A stretch of 44,255 nucleotides of DNA from SURF-25 sp040754255 (lineage in GTDB: Bacteria; Omnitrophota; Gorgyraeia; Gygaellales; Profunditerraquicolaceae). The position numbers and the translations under genes are program-made. Location of the stretch: the NCBI GenBank assembly GCA_040754255.1, contig JBFMDA010000008.1, positions 1 through 44,255 of the forward strand. Direction: 5' to 3'. This document shows positions 24,839-32,272 of the stretch, one piece after another (the stretch's first letter is position 1; each line of letters starts with the position of its first letter). The notes beneath the pieces are model-generated. The model had not been told where the DNA came from, did not search any database, and worked only from the letters and a program-made list of their open reading frames with translations.

Positions 24839-26239
24839 ATGAAAAACATCAAAAAGGTCAATGTGTGGAAAATTGTATTGCTTCTGCCGCTGGCGTTGTC
24901 TATGCATCCTCCCGCGTATACACAGGCACCGCAGGGAGAAGTCAAAAATGAAGTCGTTGCCAAGGATGAAGGCGGGCAGCTGCGCGTTGATTTGGACGTA
25001 AAAGACGCAGATATACGCGACGTGGCCAGGGCCTTTGCCCGTATCAGCGGGATGAACATCATTGTCAGCGATGAAGTGAGGGCCACGGTTACATTAAGGG
25101 TCCAGAGCACTGACTGGAGAGAGGCATTGACCATGATCCTCCAGGCAAACAACCTTACGATGTACGAAGGGGAAAATTACCTTGTCATCACCACTTTTGA
25201 CAGGCGGCGTCAGGTGGAAGAAAGCGGCGCCTTGCAGACAAAAGTAGTTACCTTCAATTTTGTCGATGTAAACGAGATGAAAAAGAGCCTTGAATCTATG
25301 CTGACGGCAAGGGGCAAGATAGAGATTGACGCACGCACCAACAGCCTCGTGATTACGGATATACCCGACAGGATTGCCAAGGTCGAACAAGTAGCCAAGG
25401 CACTGGATACAAAGACTCCCCAGGTGATGATAGAGACGATGATGCTGACGGTAAAACTTACCGATGATGACCAGCTGGGCGTCGAATGGACCCTTACGGA
25501 GAAAGATGAGAGCACCCGGGCAATCAACCAGGCACTTTCTCTTGGTTCGGGCACAAGGACCGGATACCTTAAATACGGCAAAACGCTTTTCCCGTGGTCG
25601 TATTTTACCGGCCTCATCGACTTCTGGGTGCGTAACCAAAAGGCGGATATTTTGGCAAATCCGCGGGTATTGACCTTGGATAATATGCCTGCGACCATAG
25701 ACTTGACCGAACAGGTTGCATACACGGAGACTACGCAAAGTACCGAGAGCACCTCTGTGCTGCAGTCCACGCAATTTAAGGATGTGCCGGTAAAACTTGT
25801 GGTCAAGCCGCACATCACCAAAGATGATTATGTGTTTATGAATATAGTTACGGAACAGAGCTTCCGCAGCGGCACCTCTGGGGGCCAGCCTATCATAGAC
25901 AAACGCAGCGCCTCGACCAATTTAATGGTAAAAGACGGAGAGACCATCGTGATAGGCGGCTTAAGGAAGAAGGAAAAAACCAGCACAATTGACAAATTTC
26001 CCTTCTTAGGCGACATCCCCTTTGTAGGGTTCCTTTTTAGAAAGACCGTGATTAACACGGTGAATACCGAATTGATTATTTTTGTAACGCCGCATGTAAT
26101 CAAAGATACAAAAATGAGCCCAATTGAAACAAAATACCTGGAGGAATTTAATAAAATCACCGCAGGAAAGACCCAGGAGGCATTCAAGAATGCTAATCCG
26201 TTCCCTTTAAGGGCCCCTGTGGCGAAAACTTCGCAATAA
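24839..26239 (+). CDS. pilQ: Secretin (PilQ/GspD family)
   Basis: 466 residues with a signal peptide, an STN-like domain (LDVKDADIRDVARAFARISG), N-domain VTFNFVDVNEMKKSLESML and NSLVITDIPDRIAKVEQVAK. The C-terminal secretin barrel region has DILANPRVLTLDNMPATI, GQPIIDKRSASTNLMVKDGE, TIVIGGLRKKEK and FPFLGDIPFVGFLFR. It would form the outer-membrane pore for the pilus. It lacks the N-terminal AMIN domains of proteobacterial PilQ, explaining its short length. Its place directly after PilNOP supports the PilQ assignment over GspD. Confidence 0.93.
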   Translation: MKNIKKVNVWKIVLLLPLALSMHPPAYTQAPQGEVKNEVVAKDEGGQLRVDLDVKDADIRDVARAFARISGMNIIVSDEVRATVTLRVQSTDWREALTMILQANNLTMYEGENYLVITTFDRRRQVEESGALQTKVVTFNFVDVNEMKKSLESMLTARGKIEIDARTNSLVITDIPDRIAKVEQVAKALDTKTPQVMIETMMLTVKLTDDDQLGVEWTLTEKDESTRAINQALSLGSGTRTGYLKYGKTLFPWSYFTGLIDFWVRNQKADILANPRVLTLDNMPATIDLTEQVAYTETTQSTESTSVLQSTQFKDVPVKLVVKPHITKDDYVFMNIVTEQSFRSGTSGGQPIIDKRSASTNLMVKDGETIVIGGLRKKEKTSTIDKFPFLGDIPFVGFLFRKTVINTVNTELIIFVTPHVIKDTKMSPIETKYLEEFNKITAGKTQEAFKNANPFPLRAPVAKTSQ

Positions 26240-26262
26240 AAGTAAGGTAAAAGGAGAAGAAA

Positions 26263-27213
26263 ATGTATATTCTACAAAAACGCATAATCGGATTGTATTG
26301 CGCAGTGCTTACCTTAAGTGTTTTGCAGGCGGCGTACGCAGAAAGCAAAGAGGCGGTTAAAAAGAAAGAGACCGCGCACAAAGAACAAGTGGCTAACCTT
26401 AAGCGCGACAATGAGGCATTGTCAAAAAAAGTAAAAGAGCTTGAGGCGTCGGTCCTTAAAAACAAAACCAGTGTTTCCAAAGAAGCCCAAGGTCAGCTGG
26501 AGCAGCTGAAGAAGGAAAACGCCTCTTTGTCTAAGGACTTGGCTGCAAAAACCAAGGCGCTCAACGATTTGGACAAGCAGCTGGCTATTTGTAAAGGTTC
26601 AGTCAATGCCCTGGGGAAAGAGAAGGTCAGTATGCAGACAAAATTCGACCAGGATTCGAATAAGGCAAAGGCGCAGTCAACGACGCTGGCGCAAGAAAAG
26701 GCTGCTTTAAATTCAAAGCTACAGGATGCAATGAAGGAAAAGGACGGCCTTAAGGCCCAGGTGGCTACCCTTAAGAATACGGTAGGGCTTTTGCAGAAAG
26801 AAAAAGCTATGCTTGAGACTATGATGGCAGCCCAACCCCAGACGTTGCGCTTTTCCCAACCGAGGGCTGAAGTAGCCAAGTCTTTAAAAAACGAAGTGCA
26901 TTTAAATCTTGGGTATGCGTATGCGCTTAAAGGGAATACTGAAAAGGCGATCCAGGAGTACCGCACGGCGTTACATTTCGACCCTCAGAATAGGGATGTC
27001 CATTATAATCTCGGCTATCTTTATGCCAAACAAAATCGTTTTCAGGAAGCCGTTGAAGAATACAAAAAGGCCCTGAGCGGCTCGGCAAAAGACAAAGAGG
27101 TGTATTATAACCTGGCCATTCTCTATGCCGTAAATCTTAAAGAATCGAAACTTGCGCAGATGTATTACAGTAAATTCTTGGAATATTCTTCTGATACGTC
27201 AACTCCGGAATAA
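26263..27213 (+). CDS. Exported coiled-coil plus TPR protein
   Basis: 316 residues: a signal peptide (about 1-27, ending QAAYA), a long charged coiled coil (about 30-190) and three TPR-like units at the C-terminus (NLGYAYALKGNTEKAIQEYRTAL, NLGYLYAKQNRFQEAVEEYKKAL, NLAILYAVNLKESKLAQMYY; each quoted only in part of the repeat). It could act as a periplasmic pilotin or stabiliser like PilF/TsaP-type accessory proteins, but the coiled coil is not standard for them. Its location between secretin and pilM argues for a role in pilus assembly; the exact function is unknown. Confidence 0.8.
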   Translation: MYILQKRIIGLYCAVLTLSVLQAAYAESKEAVKKKETAHKEQVANLKRDNEALSKKVKELEASVLKNKTSVSKEAQGQLEQLKKENASLSKDLAAKTKALNDLDKQLAICKGSVNALGKEKVSMQTKFDQDSNKAKAQSTTLAQEKAALNSKLQDAMKEKDGLKAQVATLKNTVGLLQKEKAMLETMMAAQPQTLRFSQPRAEVAKSLKNEVHLNLGYAYALKGNTEKAIQEYRTALHFDPQNRDVHYNLGYLYAKQNRFQEAVEEYKKALSGSAKDKEVYYNLAILYAVNLKESKLAQMYYSKFLEYSSDTSTPE

Positions 27214-27236
27214 CGTATTCCCCGAGTGGGTATAAT

Positions 27237-28256
27237 ATGGAATCAGCCGATTTTTTAAAAGATTTTTTTGTTACGCCTTCCATAGGCTTGGATATCGGCA
27301 GCTTTAGCGTAAAGCTTGCCCTCATCCGCAAAACGACCCTAAAGAAAGAAACGTTTCTTAGCGTAGCGACGGCTCCCATCAAAAATGCCCCTTCAAAAGA
27401 AGGTATTATCGAGGCGATAAAAGAGGTATTCAGCCAGGTTAAAACCGATTGCCGCAAGATTAACCTCTCCGTGTGCGGCCCCAACGTGATTATGCGCTAC
27501 ATAATCCTTCCGCATATGAAGGAAAAAGACCTCTATAAATCGCTTGAATTTGAACTTGAAAAATACATTCCTTATAAGAAAGAAGAGGTAATGACCGATT
27601 ACCGCATTTTGGCAAAACTCGCCAATAATAAAATCCTTGTGCTGTTGGTTGCGGTCGAGCGCGGGTTCATCCAGGAGAGGATTGAGCTGGTCAAGGAGCT
27701 TGGGCTTGAGCCGCAGCTTATTAATGTCGATTCCCTTGCGTTGGTTGAGGCATTTAAGGCGACCAATCCTTCTTTTAAAGGCGTTGCCGCTATTCTTGAT
27801 ATCGGTTACAAGATAAGCAAGCTGGTAGTGTTGGATAACGACGTGCCTTATTTTTCGCGCGATATCGAAACCGGAGAATATGAGATTGTGCAGACTATTT
27901 CCGAAAAATTCAACCTGCCTTTTGAAAAGGCCAAGGCGCTTGCGTATGAGCCGCAGGAAAAGAGGGAACAGGTTGCTGAATCAGTGAATTTGGTCTTGAG
28001 CAATATCCTGGAAGAAATAAACCTCTCTTTTGAATACTGCGAGAGGAACCTGGAGAAAAAAGTGGAGTATATGTTTTTAAGCGGCGGCGGATGCAGGATT
28101 TCGGTGTTGCTGGATTCCTTCAATCATATGCCGGGGCTGCGCCTTGATTTTCTTGACCCTACCCGCGGCTTTAAATTAGCACCCACCCTTACCGAAGAAG
28201 GCATAAAAGCGCATGCCCCGCTTTTGGGTGTCGCAATCGGCCTGGCGCTTAGTTAA
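27237..28256 (+). CDS. pilM: PilM actin-like pilus assembly protein
   Basis: 339 residues with the ASKHA/FtsA-like nucleotide fold: phosphate-1 loop IGLDIGSFSVKLALI, SVCGPNVIMRYIILP, phosphate-2 region AAILDIGYKISKLVVL and adenosine region YMFLSGGGCRIS. PilM binds the N-terminal peptide of PilN (VNLLP), present here. Its position after pilQ and the TPR gene, instead of before pilN, is a rearranged order. The final residues read APLLGVAIGLALS, typical of the family. Confidence 0.92.
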   Translation: MESADFLKDFFVTPSIGLDIGSFSVKLALIRKTTLKKETFLSVATAPIKNAPSKEGIIEAIKEVFSQVKTDCRKINLSVCGPNVIMRYIILPHMKEKDLYKSLEFELEKYIPYKKEEVMTDYRILAKLANNKILVLLVAVERGFIQERIELVKELGLEPQLINVDSLALVEAFKATNPSFKGVAAILDIGYKISKLVVLDNDVPYFSRDIETGEYEIVQTISEKFNLPFEKAKALAYEPQEKREQVAESVNLVLSNILEEINLSFEYCERNLEKKVEYMFLSGGGCRISVLLDSFNHMPGLRLDFLDPTRGFKLAPTLTEEGIKAHAPLLGVAIGLALS

Positions 28257-28258
28257 CC

Positions 28259-28612
28259 ATGGATTTCGAAAAAGAGAAAAGAAAATTTTCCAGGGTCAGC
28301 GAATACGACGAGATTTCCTATAGCATTATTCCGCATCCGAAAAGCAAGAATAAACTCACCCTTGACTTAAGCGCAGGAGGCATCCGTTTTATTGCCGATG
28401 AGTTCATACCTCTCAATTCTCTGCTGAGGCTTGAGATAAGGCTGTTGCATTGTTCAAAGGTCATCAACGCGATTGCCAAGGTGGTCCGCGTTAAATCGCT
28501 CTTTGGCGATGAGCGTTTTGAAATCGGGGTTGAGTTTGTGGATATCAAGAAAGAAGACTTAGTGCTTTTTAAATCGCTGTATCAGGCGCCTCCGCAAGAG
28601 TCCGGTCAATAA
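28259..28612 (+). CDS. PilZ-domain c-di-GMP receptor
   Basis: 117 residues forming a single PilZ domain with both ligand motifs intact: RxxxR (R8-KFS-R12) and DxSxxG (D36-LSAG-G41). c-di-GMP binding is therefore expected. It begins 2 nt after pilM, linking second-messenger sensing to the pilus alignment complex. No other domain is present, so it would act by binding a partner. Confidence 0.9.
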   Translation: MDFEKEKRKFSRVSEYDEISYSIIPHPKSKNKLTLDLSAGGIRFIADEFIPLNSLLRLEIRLLHCSKVINAIAKVVRVKSLFGDERFEIGVEFVDIKKEDLVLFKSLYQAPPQESGQ

Positions 28613-28658
28613 TCTCTGCGTGCAGCAAGACAGGATAGCTGCGTGTTGTTAGGGTGAT

Positions 28659-29132
28659 ATGATGGAAAGAAATGCATTACAATTAGTAAGTCTTTTAAAA
28701 GAAAAATACATTAACCTGATCCTTAAGGGGCACAATAAAAAGAAGCTGCTTGAAGAATTGGTTAGTTTTGTTGCTCAATCGGGGAAAATAAAGGACAAAA
28801 AGGCCATACTGCGGGAAATTGTCAAAAGGGAAAAACTAGGCTCTACCGGGATCGGGTATGGGGTTGCTATTCCCCATGCGAAGGCGCAAAAAGCACACGG
28901 ATTTGTCCTGGTGCTGGGCAGGCACGATGAAGGCATAGATTTTGGCGCATTGGACGGCGCAAAGACGCATCTCTTTTTTATGCTTGTTTCTCCGAAGGAG
29001 GAGGTCGGGAATCACTTAAAGATTTTGGCAGAAATCTCCCGGCTGGTAAAGGATAAATTTATAGTAGAGCGCCTTAAGAAGGCGAGGGACAAGAAAGAAA
29101 TACTGAGAATAATTTCCGCGTACCAGAGTTAA
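28659..29132 (+). CDS. PTS EIIA domain protein (PtsN-like)
   Basis: 157 residues, an EIIA-2 (fructose/nitrogen type) domain with the phosphorylation site GIGYGVAIPHAK, active His at residue 73. The family is phosphorylated by NPr/HPr and usually regulates transport or metabolism. No permease or EI/HPr is in the window, so a regulatory PtsN-like role is more likely than sugar uptake. Two consecutive ATGs (28659 and 28662) are possible starts. Confidence 0.88.
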   Translation: MMERNALQLVSLLKEKYINLILKGHNKKKLLEELVSFVAQSGKIKDKKAILREIVKREKLGSTGIGYGVAIPHAKAQKAHGFVLVLGRHDEGIDFGALDGAKTHLFFMLVSPKEEVGNHLKILAEISRLVKDKFIVERLKKARDKKEILRIISAYQS

Positions 29133-29197
29133 CTATAAAAATCCCCCGTACATTTTTCACAGAGATAAAAATTAGGCCTTTTACTTAACGTGATGCT

Positions 29198-30376
29198 ATG
29201 AAAACGATAAAGTTCCTCCTGGTATCTGCGGTTGCGATTGCCTGTTTCCTGCCTTCCAGGTGCGTAAGCGCCCAAGAGGCACAATCCCCGAAGCCGAAAG
29301 CCATATTTTTTTATTCGCATACATGCCATGCCTGCGTGAAAATCCTACATGACTATATGCCCTCCTTTGAGAAGCAATTCGCCGATAAAATCGAAATAGT
29401 GTATAAGGATATCGCAGATATTGAGAACTATAAGCTGCTTATTCATATGCAGGCAGAGTACGGCGGGGGAGAGAAATTAGAAGTGCCCATGGTTTTCTTT
29501 GAAGGGACGGTTTTAACCGGCATAAAAGAGATCCAAGAGAAGCTAGAGCCACTTGCCAGGCATTATGCGCAGGTGCCCTATCGCGGCAGCGTGCTTTCAA
29601 GGACGAAAGTCGATCTTGTATCAAGGTTTCTGGCATTCAGCCCCCTGGCGTTAATAAGCGCAGGGCTTATTGATGGGATTAACCCGTGCGCGTTTACGGT
29701 AATCGTCTTTTTTATTTCTTTTTTAGGCCTTCAAGGGTACAGAAAACGTGAGTTGATTATTATCGGATTAAGCTTTATCTGCAGCGTGTTTCTTACCTAT
29801 TTATTGATTGGCCTTGGGCTATTTGGTTTCCTCTACCAGCTCAAAGGGTTTTGGCGTATTACGCGTATCGCAAACTACGGCATTGGGTTGTTGAGTATCG
29901 GGCTGGGCATAGCAGCGCTTGCTGACTTTTTTACGTTTAAACGCACTGCTTCAAGCGAAGGGCTCTTGCTGCAGTTGCCTAAGCCGATAAAAAACCGGAT
30001 TAACAGGATAATCGGCCTTCATTACAGGGGCCGCGCAGACCAGGCCGCCCAAAAGCATGTGTTGCTCATCATCCTCACCGCTTTTGTAACCGGCTTTCTG
30101 GTATCGCTTCTTGAGGCGGTGTGTACGGGGCAGGTATATTTACCCACGATCACCTTCGTATTGAGGACAACTGCCCTTAAGGCCAGGGCGTTCTTCTACC
30201 TTATACTGTACAACCTTATGTTTATTATCCCGCTTCTTGCCGTCTTTATTCTCGCACTCCTGGGGATTACTTCCAATCAATTCTCCTTATTCTTAAAAAG
30301 AAACTTGCTCGCGATTAAAATACTCATGGCAATTCTATTTTTTAGCCTCGGGGTCATAATCCTGTTGCTTGCGTAA
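29198..30376 (+). CDS. Thioredoxin-like domain fused to a CcdA/DsbD-type membrane domain
   Basis: 392 residues. A signal peptide leads to a thioredoxin-like domain (about 30-125) with the redox pair C43-H-A-C46 (FFYSHTCHACVKI) and the cis-Pro region VPMVFFEG. Several membrane helices follow, with the CcdA-type cysteines in DGINPCAFT and EAVCTGQVYLP. Such proteins move reducing equivalents across the membrane to periplasmic targets (disulfide reduction, cytochrome maturation). Unlike DsbD the thioredoxin domain is N-terminal. It is coupled to a DUF1573 lipoprotein, a frequent neighbour of such redox proteins. Confidence 0.85.
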   Translation: MKTIKFLLVSAVAIACFLPSRCVSAQEAQSPKPKAIFFYSHTCHACVKILHDYMPSFEKQFADKIEIVYKDIADIENYKLLIHMQAEYGGGEKLEVPMVFFEGTVLTGIKEIQEKLEPLARHYAQVPYRGSVLSRTKVDLVSRFLAFSPLALISAGLIDGINPCAFTVIVFFISFLGLQGYRKRELIIIGLSFICSVFLTYLLIGLGLFGFLYQLKGFWRITRIANYGIGLLSIGLGIAALADFFTFKRTASSEGLLLQLPKPIKNRINRIIGLHYRGRADQAAQKHVLLIILTAFVTGFLVSLLEAVCTGQVYLPTITFVLRTTALKARAFFYLILYNLMFIIPLLAVFILALLGITSNQFSLFLKRNLLAIKILMAILFFSLGVIILLLA

Positions 30377-30377
30377 G

Positions 30378-30782
30378 ATGAATAACGCCCTGCGTGGTAT
30401 TTCAGGAATACTTCTCTTGCTTTTTACTGCCGGATGCACGCTCGCAACCCGGCAAGGGATTACTCAGGCGACGGCCGGGATTGCGCTTGACCCTTTCTTC
30501 TGGGATTTCGGAAAAGTAAAGAAAGGAAACACGGTGACGCACACGTTTATTCTAAAGAACAATACCCCTAAGAACTTATCCATCAAGGCCCTCAATTCTT
30601 CTTGTGGCTGCGCGGTGACTAAGATAGGAGATAAGAATATTTTGCCGGGCGAAAGCACCCCTCTTGAGGTTGCGTTTGACAGTCGGGATTATTCCGGAGT
30701 TGTCCAACAGTATATTTACGTCCATACGGACGACCTTGACAATCCCATTTTGCGTTTTATAATTAAAGCGGATGTTTCGTAG
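30378..30782 (+). CDS. DUF1573 lipoprotein
   Basis: 134 residues; lipobox LLLFTAGC at the end of the signal peptide, then one DUF1573 (immunoglobulin-like) domain: WDFGKVKKGNTVTHTFILKNN, SSCGCAVTKIG, PGESTPLEVAFDSRDYSG. The start chosen is ATG 30378, one base after the upstream stop; a TTG at 30369 would add three residues. The paired Cys in SSCGC suggest a redox- or metal-related role together with the preceding thioredoxin-CcdA protein, but the family's function is not established. Confidence 0.85.
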   Translation: MNNALRGISGILLLLFTAGCTLATRQGITQATAGIALDPFFWDFGKVKKGNTVTHTFILKNNTPKNLSIKALNSSCGCAVTKIGDKNILPGESTPLEVAFDSRDYSGVVQQYIYVHTDDLDNPILRFIIKADVS

Positions 30783-30789
30783 TAGCGCA

Positions 30790-30885
30790 GAGTGTGATAT
30801 GGGTTGTGCGCGCGGCGTACAGCGTCATGCGTACGGAGTACGGCGCTCAACGCTGAACGCATCATGCATAACTCATATAGCACTC
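30790..30885. repeat. Intergenic inverted repeat with TACGG/CTCTGTAC words
   Basis: The arms GAGTGTGATATGGGTTGTGC (30790-30809) and its near reverse complement at 30866-30885 match at 16 of 20 positions. Between them lie GCGTACAGCGTCATGCGTACGG-like inverted words, and afterwards CTCTGTACTCAATACTCTGTACC direct words to about 30920. It resembles 21450-21580. Confidence 0.6.
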
Positions 30886-30962
30886 TGTGCTCTATACTCT
30901 GTACTCAATACTCTGTACCCAGAACCGTTTCTTTGTACTAAGTAAACTACGGGAGGTAAGGA

Positions 30963-31931
30963 ATGTTTTTTCTTCAACTCAGGATGTGGTTATTGCTAAG
31001 TATATTATTCGGGATTATCTACATGGTCGTGGTGATGATTGGTGCCTCGATGGGGGTTTCCAACTTTTATTTCTATCTTATTTTCTCGTTTGTATTGCTA
31101 TTCATCCAGTATATGGTCGGCCCAAAATTAGTTGAATGGCAGATGAAAGTCAGGTATGTGAAAAGGCAGGAATACCCTCAGTTATTCAGTATTATTGAAG
31201 GGCTGGCACAGAACGCAAAGGTGCCCATGCCAAAAATAGGCATTGCCGATACGGATTTGCCCAACGCCTTTGCCTTTGGCAGGTCCCTTAAAGACGGACG
31301 CGTCTGCGTGACGCGCGGTATCTTAAGGCTTCTTAACGAAGAAGAATTAAAAGCGGTGTTAGGCCATGAGATAAGCCATTTGAAGAACCGCGATGTACTC
31401 ACTATTACCCTATTGTCGGTTGTTCCATTGATTATGTATAGGATAGCCTGGCATTTTATGTTTTTTGGGCGCAGGAGAGACTCACGCGATGGCGCTAATA
31501 CCGTGCTTATCGGGCTCGCCGCATTTGTTTTTTATTTCATTACCAACCTTTTGGTGCTGTACGCTTCTCGCATACGGGAATATTTCGCAGACAGGGGTTC
31601 GGTTATGCTGGGGAATCGCCCCTCAAGCCTCGCTTCGAGCCTTTACAAACTCGTCTATGGTTGTGCGCGTATGGGCAGGGAAGAGATCAAAGATGTAGAA
31701 GGCTTGAAAGCTTTTTTTGCGAATGACCCCTCTTTGGCCTTGCATGAAATCAGGGAATTAAAGCAGTTTGATTTGGATAAAAGCGGCTCAATCGAGCAGG
31801 CAGAATTGTCGGCACTCACGAATAAGCGGGTTGCCTTGGGTTTTGCCGACAAGATGCTTGAGCTGCTGAGTACGCACCCTAATATGCTTAAGCGCATAAA
31901 GCAGCTTTCTAAATACGATCCCATTATATAA
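30963..31931 (+). CDS. htpX: HtpX-like M48 membrane metalloprotease
   Basis: 322 residues with two N-terminal membrane helices, the zinc site HEISH (135-139), further membrane segments, the downstream Glu region SRIREYFADRGSV (about 202-213) and the C-terminal STHPNMLKRIKQL. HtpX degrades misfolded inner-membrane proteins. GGAGG precedes the ATG at ideal spacing. Residues 270-281 (DLDKSGSIEQAE) match a canonical 12-residue EF-hand loop, placed just before the STHP motif, suggesting calcium binding. Confidence 0.92.
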   Translation: MFFLQLRMWLLLSILFGIIYMVVVMIGASMGVSNFYFYLIFSFVLLFIQYMVGPKLVEWQMKVRYVKRQEYPQLFSIIEGLAQNAKVPMPKIGIADTDLPNAFAFGRSLKDGRVCVTRGILRLLNEEELKAVLGHEISHLKNRDVLTITLLSVVPLIMYRIAWHFMFFGRRRDSRDGANTVLIGLAAFVFYFITNLLVLYASRIREYFADRGSVMLGNRPSSLASSLYKLVYGCARMGREEIKDVEGLKAFFANDPSLALHEIRELKQFDLDKSGSIEQAELSALTNKRVALGFADKMLELLSTHPNMLKRIKQLSKYDPII

Positions 31932-31940
31932 AACGTTTTC
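31930..31940. promoter_or_regulatory. AAAACGTTTTC palindromic site, left copy
   Basis: It differs by one base from GAAAACGTTTTC at 32017-32028, about 88 bp away centre to centre. Such CG-centred palindromes are typical of LacI-family operators and cre-like sites. No LacI-type gene is in the window. Confidence 0.35.
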
Positions 31941-32016
31941 TGGCATAGCAGTTGTTTTGTTTGCGCTCAGTCTTACCCGATACGGATAATTCCCTTCCTT
32001 TGTTGCCGTTTCCCTA

Positions 32017-32028
32017 GAAAACGTTTTC
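32017..32028. promoter_or_regulatory. GAAAACGTTTTC palindromic site, right copy
   Basis: A perfect 12-bp palindrome lying between htpX and the riboswitch. Together with the left copy it could form a looped operator or an RNA stem with a long loop. Confidence 0.4.
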
Positions 32029-32110
32029 AATTTGTCATCTTAAACTATTGATTTCAGGGTCACCATGCGTATATACTTATTATTAGGAATGGTACGAAAA
32101 ATTGTTTTAT

Positions 32111-32193
32111 CGAAAAGGTAAACCACAAGAAATTGTGGGGCGCAAAGCTACGGGTCTAACGATAGCACACTATTATTGACCGCCGGGCTGCCG
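32111..32193 (+). promoter_or_regulatory. c-di-GMP-I (GEMM) riboswitch aptamer
   Basis: The conserved GEMM-I core is present in order: GGTAAACC, a stem ACAA/TTGT capped by the GAAA tetraloop, GGGGCGCAAAGC, TACGGGTCTAA with its partner TTGACC, and the 3' signature GCCGGGCTGCCG (32182-32193). The tetraloop and the receptor-bearing helix are in the expected positions. The 5' strand of the closing helix is weak. The aptamer precedes an HD-GYP c-di-GMP phosphodiesterase, a natural target. With the sequences at 32170-32250 it forms a transcription-control leader. Confidence 0.9.
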
Positions 32194-32231
32194 AAAAAAA
32201 CTATCTATGATTGCCGGGCTGCCGAAATGAA
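32170..32231 (+). repeat. 31-nt tandem duplication of the riboswitch 3' strand
   Basis: Units 32170-32200 and 32201-32231 match at 24 of 31 positions, including GCCGGGCTGCCGAAA without change. Unit 1 is part of the aptamer. The end of unit 2 is the 5' arm of the downstream terminator. Confidence 0.8.
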
Positions 32232-32260
32232 CAAAGAAAGCAGTTCGGTTTTTTATTTTT
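32222..32260 (+). terminator. Intrinsic terminator in the riboswitch expression platform
   Basis: CCGAAATG (32222-32229) pairs with CAGTTCGG (32241-32248) with one mismatch, followed by TTTTTTATTTTT. The 5' arm overlaps the duplicated GCCGGGCTGCCG. Confidence 0.75.
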
Positions 32261-32272
32261 ACGGGGTGAGTA

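Noticed and set aside
25094..25821. Two overlapping long minus-strand frames opposite the secretin
   Set aside because: The plus-strand secretin is fully supported by family motifs. The antisense frames show no domain.
27231..27236. TATAAT directly before the pilM ATG
   Set aside because: As a -10 it would place the transcript start inside pilM with no good internal start codon, and no -35 is evident. It is probably coincidence within the operon.
32201..32231. Second GEMM riboswitch suggested by the second GCCGGGCTGCCG
   Set aside because: There is no second GGNAAACC, GAAA-capped stem or CGCAAAGC core. Only the 3' strand is duplicated.
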